From assembly GCA_964586455.1 (NCBI GenBank), contig CAZPHV010000001.1:186001-250000 (forward strand): DNA of 64,000 nt, written 5' to 3'. A program made the position numbers and the translations under genes. This stretch comes from Aquimonas sp964586455. GTDB taxonomy: Bacteria > Pseudomonadota > Gammaproteobacteria > Xanthomonadales > Xanthomonadaceae. Position 1 is the first letter of the stretch. Every line of letters starts with the position of its first letter. Positions 59,746 to 64,000 of the stretch are shown here, piece by piece. The notes beneath the pieces were generated by a model that worked only from the letters and a program-made list of their open reading frames with translations, was not told the origin of the DNA and ran no database searches.

Positions 59746-60939
59746 ATGAGCCTCAACTCGCGCCTTGCCACCGAACTTGACGAGATCCGTACCGCCGGAC
59801 TGTTCAAGTCCGAACGCATCATCGTCTCCCCGCAGTCGGCCGAGATCGAGCTGGCCGATGGCCGCCGTGTCCTGAACTTCTGCGCGAACAACTACCTGGG
59901 CCTGGCCGATGATCCCGGCGTCATCGAGGCCGCCAAGCACGCGCTCGATACCCACGGTCATGGCATGGCCAGCGTGCGCTTCATCTGCGGCACCCAGGAC
60001 CTGCACAAGCAGCTGGAGGCGAAGATCGCCGAGTTCTTCGGCAAGGACGACGCGATTCTCTACGCGGCCTGCTTCGACGCCAACGGAGGCCTGTACGAGC
60101 CGCTGCTGGGCGAGCAGGACGCGATCATCTCGGATGCGCTCAACCACGCCTCGATCATCGACGGCGTGCGCCTGTGCAAGGCCAAGCGCTACCGCTACGC
60201 CAACTGCGATATGGCGGATCTCGAGAAGCAGCTGCAGCAAGCACGGGCCGACGGCGTACGCGACATCCTGATCACCACCGACGGCGTGTTCTCGATGGAC
60301 GGCTTCATCGCCCCACTGGATGAGATCACCGCGCTGGCGCGGAAATACGATGCCGCCGTGCATATCGACGAATGCCACGCCACCGGTTTCCTTGGCGACA
60401 GCGGCCGCGGCTCGGCCGAGGTCAAGGGCGTGCTCGACCAGATCGACCTCATCACCGGCACGCTCGGCAAGGCGCTGGGCGGTGCCTTGGGCGGCTTCAC
60501 CTGCGGCTCGCGCGAGGTCGTCGAGATGCTGCGCCAGCGCTCGCGTCCCTACTTGTTCTCGAACGCGCTGCCGCCTTCGGTGGTAGCTTCGGGCCTGGCG
60601 GTGTTCGAGCGCATCGATGCCGCCGGCGAGCTGCGCGCGCGACTGCGGGACAACACCGCGCGCTTCCGCGAGAAGCTCGCAGCGGCTGGCTTTGATCTGA
60701 AGCCGGGCGAGCACCCCATCGTGCCGGTGATGCTCTACGACGCGCCGCTGGCGCAGCGCTTCGCCGCCGAGCTGCTGGAAGAAGGCGTGTACGCGATCGG
60801 CTTCTTCTTCCCGGTCGTGCCCAAGGGCCAGGCCCGTATCCGCACCCAAATGAGCGCCGCGCATTCGCCGGAACAGATCGAGCGCGCTGCAGACGCTTTC
60901 ATCAAGGTCGGCCGGCGGCTGGGCGTGATTCCCGCGTGA
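59746..60939 (+). CDS. kbl: 2-amino-3-ketobutyrate CoA ligase (glycine C-acetyltransferase)
   Basis: 397 residues. This PLP enzyme splits 2-amino-3-oxobutyrate with CoA into glycine and acetyl-CoA in threonine breakdown. The alpha-oxoamine synthase signatures are clear: NFCANNYLGLADDP, GMASVRFICGTQDLHKQLE, VHIDECHATGFLGDSGRG and the Schiff-base lysine in ITGTLGKALGGALGG. Length matches E. coli Kbl (398). Threonine dehydrogenase is not next to it. The product glycine could feed the gcv system encoded elsewhere in this window. Confidence 0.97.
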   Translation: MSLNSRLATELDEIRTAGLFKSERIIVSPQSAEIELADGRRVLNFCANNYLGLADDPGVIEAAKHALDTHGHGMASVRFICGTQDLHKQLEAKIAEFFGKDDAILYAACFDANGGLYEPLLGEQDAIISDALNHASIIDGVRLCKAKRYRYANCDMADLEKQLQQARADGVRDILITTDGVFSMDGFIAPLDEITALARKYDAAVHIDECHATGFLGDSGRGSAEVKGVLDQIDLITGTLGKALGGALGGFTCGSREVVEMLRQRSRPYLFSNALPPSVVASGLAVFERIDAAGELRARLRDNTARFREKLAAAGFDLKPGEHPIVPVMLYDAPLAQRFAAELLEEGVYAIGFFFPVVPKGQARIRTQMSAAHSPEQIERAADAFIKVGRRLGVIPA

Positions 60940-60946
60940 GACGGCC

Positions 60947-61351
60947 ATGCGCCCGGTTCTGAAGCGCCTGTTCGTGCTCGCGCTGAGCCACGACCTGCAG
61001 GCGGAAACGCTGCCAGACGGACGCTGGCGCACGCGCTGCCTGCACTGCCGGGCGCGTCTTGAGTTCAAGCCTGACGGCGAGCCCTTGGGTGCGGGCTCGC
61101 TTGAGCACGTGGTGCCGCAGGCCTGGTTCGGGAAGCGCGCTGCAGAGGCACTGTGCGCGCGCGTCGATCACTCAGCGAATGACGCTCGCAATCTTGCCTT
61201 GGCCTGCGCGACCTGCAACCAAAGCAAGGGCAAAGGGCCCGACGCGCGCGGCCCGCAGGACGCACGCGCGCTGGAAGTGGTCGGCCAGGCCCTGGACCGA
61301 CGGTTGGCGCGATGGCGATGTCTGGCTGCGGGCACGGCGATCGAGGGCTGA
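60947..61351 (+). CDS. HNH endonuclease domain protein
   Basis: 134 residues, seven bases after kbl. An HNH fold is indicated by the zinc pair CLHC, the catalytic LEHVVPQAWFG, and NLALACATCNQSKGKGP with its second cysteine pair. These are small metal-dependent nucleases with varied roles in repair, restriction or mobile DNA. Nothing mobile is nearby. Length and motifs are complete, so activity is plausible. Target unknown. Confidence 0.87.
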   Translation: MRPVLKRLFVLALSHDLQAETLPDGRWRTRCLHCRARLEFKPDGEPLGAGSLEHVVPQAWFGKRAAEALCARVDHSANDARNLALACATCNQSKGKGPDARGPQDARALEVVGQALDRRLARWRCLAAGTAIEG

Positions 61352-61504
61352 AGCTTCGCGTCTACGCGCGACACCGCTGCCGATCTGGATCGCCGCCTCC
61401 GACCGGCGCCCCTTCCTGTGGCAGCATCAGAAGTGCGCGGCAACCCGGCTCTGCGCTGCGGACACACGGCATACTCGCCCGACACCGCCGGACCCTCGCT
61501 GCCC

Positions 61505-63460
61505 ATGGCCTTTCCCGATATCGCCACCGTGCTGCTGGTCACCGTCAGCAGCAATGTGCTGGTGGCGGTGTTCATGGCTCTGATGCACCGAACCAAGCCG
61601 CAGGCCGGCTACTTCCACCTGCTCGCGCTCGGCGCCCTGTCGACCGCGATTGGCTGGTCGCTGTATGCCACCCGATTGTGGGGATGGCCGCCGCAGGTGT
61701 CCTACGTGCTTGCCCACCTTCTGGTTGCGAGCTTTCCGGCGCTGTTGCTGGTGGCGCTACGGCGCGCGCTGGGCCTGCCGGAGTCGCGCCGCTGGGCCTG
61801 GGGCGTGGTGTTGGCGATGAGCCTGCTTGCGATCTGCCTGTGGTGGGCCGTCGGCTCGCGCTACTGGATGACGCTGTGTGCCACCGGCGGCAACGCCGTA
61901 CTCTTCTCGGCTGCGGCGACCGTGCTGGTGCGGAGCGGTCGCCCCTTTGATCTGGCCCGCTGGACAATCTTCTCTGCGATCGCGGCGAGCGCCTTGATGC
62001 TGTGGCTGCGGGTGATCTCGGTGCTGGTTCGCGAGTTTCCGTTGTCCGGTACCGATCCACTGTTCGTCAGCCTGGGCTTGCTGGTGCCGCTGCTGTCGAG
62101 CTTCATGCTGGCCATGGCATTTCCCGTCAGCGAGTTGGTGCGCGATGCGCGCCGCCTGCGGACGCTGTCCGAAACCGACGACCTGACCGCCCTACCCAAC
62201 CGCAGTCAGGCGCTGCGCCGGATCGACCAGCACCTCGCCCTCTCGCGGGGGCCGCTGGCGCTGGGCTTTCTAGACCTCGACGGTTTCAAGCGAATCAACG
62301 ACAGCCTCGGCCACGCCACCGGCGACGCACTGCTGAGCGCTATCGCCAAACGCCTTACGCCGCTGTTGGAGCGCGAGGAGCTGCTGGCGCGCTTCGGTGG
62401 TGACGAATTCCTGGTGCTGCTGCCCTACCCGCCGGAACCGGCCGAGCAGCGCATGCGCGTGCTGCTCGCGGCACTGCAGGCGCCCTTTCAGCTCGACCTG
62501 CGCGAAGTCCATGTCGCCGCCAGCGCCGGGCTCAGCGCTTTCCCACTCGACGCTCTGGACGAGCGCGAGCTGCTGCGTCTCGCCGACATCGCGCTGTATC
62601 GGGCCAAGGCTGAAGGGCGCGGCGACGTGCTGCGCTATCGCGCTTCGATGGGCGAGGCGGCGAGCGCGGAGCTCGCCGCCGAGCTCGAACTCCGGATCGC
62701 GTTGGAACAGTCGCGCATCTGCGTTCAACTGCAGCCCCGTTTGAGCTTGGTGGACGGCATCTGCCGATCGGCCGAGGCGCTGGTCCGGATCGAACGCGTG
62801 GAAGGCGGCCTGATCGCCCCCGGCGAGTTCATCGGAGTGGCCGAGCGCTGTGGCCTGATGCCGCTGCTGGGCGCGCGCGTGCTGGAGCTCGCCTGCGGTG
62901 AGCTGCAAAGGCTGCGTGTGCAGCATCCGGACTTCTGTCTGTCGATCAATCTTTCACCGCTGGAACTGCAGGACTCGCAGCTGGCCACTCGGGTGCTCGA
63001 CGCGCTGTCCGCATGCGGCTTGCCCGCCGACTGTCTGGAGCTGGAGCTGACCGAGTCGGCCCTGATCCAGAACCCGATGCTCGCCGCGCAGCGACTGGCC
63101 GAACTGCACGCATGCAAGCTGCGGATCGCGCTGGATGATTTCGGGGTCGGCTATTCCGGTCTGTCGCACCTGCTTGAGTTTCCGATCTCGGTGCTGAAGA
63201 TCGACCGCAGCTTCATCTCACGCATGCGAGCGGACGCGACGGCAGGCGCCCTGGTGGAAGGGCTGTTGACCCTTTCCAGCCGGCTGGGCCTGCGCGTCGT
63301 CGCCGAAGGCGTCGAGGACGAAGACACCCTGCGAGCCCTGCGCGAACTGGGCTGCGATGAGGCGCAGGGCTTCCACATCGCGCGGCCGATGGCGGGAGTG
63401 CAGCTGTCAGCCTGGCTGCTGGAGCGAGACCAGAACCGCGCTGTCGCGGCCACCGGATAG
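61505..63460 (+). CDS. Membrane GGDEF-EAL protein (cyclic di-GMP turnover)
   Basis: 651 residues. Seven or so N-terminal helices (about residues 1-215) form an uncharacterised membrane sensor. The GGDEF domain follows at about 220-380, with RFGGDEF intact; the inhibitory RxxD site is absent (REEL). The EAL domain occupies about 395-640, with SAEALVRIE, INLSPLELQ, LELTESAL, DDFGVGYSGL, KIDRSF, VAEGVED and QGFHIARPM. Both catalytic sets look complete, so it could make and degrade cyclic di-GMP. The start at 61505 begins the first helix; upstream sequence in frame is unlike the protein. It complements the HD-GYP enzyme at 27.8 kb. Confidence 0.93.
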   Translation: MAFPDIATVLLVTVSSNVLVAVFMALMHRTKPQAGYFHLLALGALSTAIGWSLYATRLWGWPPQVSYVLAHLLVASFPALLLVALRRALGLPESRRWAWGVVLAMSLLAICLWWAVGSRYWMTLCATGGNAVLFSAAATVLVRSGRPFDLARWTIFSAIAASALMLWLRVISVLVREFPLSGTDPLFVSLGLLVPLLSSFMLAMAFPVSELVRDARRLRTLSETDDLTALPNRSQALRRIDQHLALSRGPLALGFLDLDGFKRINDSLGHATGDALLSAIAKRLTPLLEREELLARFGGDEFLVLLPYPPEPAEQRMRVLLAALQAPFQLDLREVHVAASAGLSAFPLDALDERELLRLADIALYRAKAEGRGDVLRYRASMGEAASAELAAELELRIALEQSRICVQLQPRLSLVDGICRSAEALVRIERVEGGLIAPGEFIGVAERCGLMPLLGARVLELACGELQRLRVQHPDFCLSINLSPLELQDSQLATRVLDALSACGLPADCLELELTESALIQNPMLAAQRLAELHACKLRIALDDFGVGYSGLSHLLEFPISVLKIDRSFISRMRADATAGALVEGLLTLSSRLGLRVVAEGVEDEDTLRALRELGCDEAQGFHIARPMAGVQLSAWLLERDQNRAVAATG

Positions 63461-63789
63461 CGCATGGAACCCCCGCCAAAACCGGGGGCGCGTCGGGCCT
63501 GCCTGGATCGCACTCGCCGATAGCCGTGTGTTGCGGTCGTGGCGCACCTGCACGAGCACAGTGACCCGACAGGCTTCGCACAAACGATCCGAGCCCGGTC
63601 CTCAGCACTGAACGCGGGCGGAGCCTGCTTCGGAGCAAGGTTTGGCGCCGGTGAATCACGCCACTCGAAACAACGGGCAAGTGCCGAGCTGCGGTGCGCA
63701 AAGGCCCACCCTATGACCGCTGTACTGACGCGCGGACAGCGGGCTCGCACGTGTGCTTCAGGCTCTTGCGAGTCCCGAATCACAGCCTC
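63461..63789. other. Intergenic region between convergent genes
   Basis: About 330 bases. A REP variant lies at 63692-63715 (cggtgcgcaaaggcccaccc plus tatg) and a single decayed heptamer (gagtcccgaatcac) at 63769-63783, just past the Rieske gene stop. A weak 6-bp hairpin (cccccg/cggggg, 63470-63488) lies after the GGDEF-EAL gene. No gene seen. Confidence 0.55.
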
Positions 63790-64000
63790 TCAGCGATTGT
63801 CGCGGGTGTAGACGACACCCCCTTCCAGCCGGATCGGAAACACCGCGATCGGCTCGTAGGCCGGCGCGCAGAGCGCTTCGCCCGTGCGCAGGTCAAAGCG
63901 TGCGCCGTGGCGCGGGCATTCAACCACGCAGCCATGCACCGGCCCTCCGGCCAGTTCGGCACCGTCGTGGGTGCACACGTCTTCCACCGCGAACCAACCT
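63790..64000 (-). CDS. Rieske [2Fe-2S] domain protein, partial at the window edge
   Basis: The last 69 or so residues are inside the window; the 5' part lies beyond 64000. The Rieske cluster ligands are visible as CTHDGAEL (CxH) and CPRHGARFD (CxxH), about 17 residues apart, as in small ferredoxins of the BphF/NirD/SufE-linked class. The end is short (VVYTRDNR). It would pass single electrons in the cytoplasm. The partner is unknown because the upstream context is cut off. Confidence 0.88.
   Translation of the reverse strand, partial: GWFAVEDVCTHDGAELAGGPVHGCVVECPRHGARFDLRTGEALCAPAYEPIAVFPIRLEGGVVYTRDNR

Overview
The window is high-GC DNA (roughly two thirds G+C by eye) whose gene content points to a gammaproteobacterium of the order Lysobacterales/Xanthomonadales. 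The pointers are an S46 dipeptidyl-peptidase, a TamA/TamB pair, an ECF sigma/anti-sigma/DUF4097 operon, a secreted beta-helix protein ending in an NGFE-type tail, and intergenic GGGATTC heptamer arrays. The genus cannot be fixed from the sequence. A run of exactly 100 N (16250-16349) shows this is a scaffolded draft assembly.

Layout. 1-9.5 kb: alkaline phosphatase lipoprotein, a small acidic repeat protein, a TPR/PAS sensor-like protein, a GNAT acetyltransferase, a flavodoxin-fold quinone reductase, an NDUFA9-like epimerase and an aromatic aminotransferase. 9.9-26.2 kb: a co-directional minus-strand electron-transfer island, the highlight of the window. 26.4-42 kb: housekeeping and accessory genes, namely cca, HD-GYP phosphodiesterase, midA/vanZ, pteridine reductase, S46 peptidase, NTP/NDP-type transporter, GMC oxidoreductase, M48 protease with lemA, and a serine hydrolase. 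42.7-48 kb: histone H1-like protein, gcvH and gcvT, and the sigma/anti-sigma/DUF4097 operon. 48.6-64 kb: small membrane protein, patatin and WYL regulator, beta-helix protein, tamB/tamA, kbl and an HNH nuclease, a GGDEF-EAL protein and a partial Rieske protein.

The electron-transfer island reads in this order. First comes a FAD-dependent oxidoreductase fused to two cyclic-nucleotide domains and a four-cluster ferredoxin domain. Next are a five-helix b-type-cytochrome-like membrane protein, then an inner-membrane FHA-TM-decaheme cytochrome. These are followed by a lipoprotein with two HbpS/GlcG domains and an outer-membrane beta-barrel. The last three are a second decaheme cytochrome with a C-terminal LVIVD propeller, a pentaheme c554-like cytochrome and a double-FHA protein. 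Together they could form a complete route from a cytoplasmic nicotinamide or flavin donor, across the inner membrane and periplasm, to or through the outer membrane. FHA and cNMP domains suggest control by phosphorylation and cyclic nucleotides. The route and its direction are inference.

Intergenic space is rich in repeats. There are palindromic REP-like elements (core ggtgggccagggcccacc), including two tandem clusters inside the island. G-rich GGGATTC heptamer arrays lie just after stop codons of convergent gene pairs. A 167-bp MITE-like element has perfect 23-bp inverted ends, and a longer intergenic repeat carries a 13-bp perfect hairpin. I saw no tRNA, rRNA, CRISPR array, insertion sequence or replication origin.
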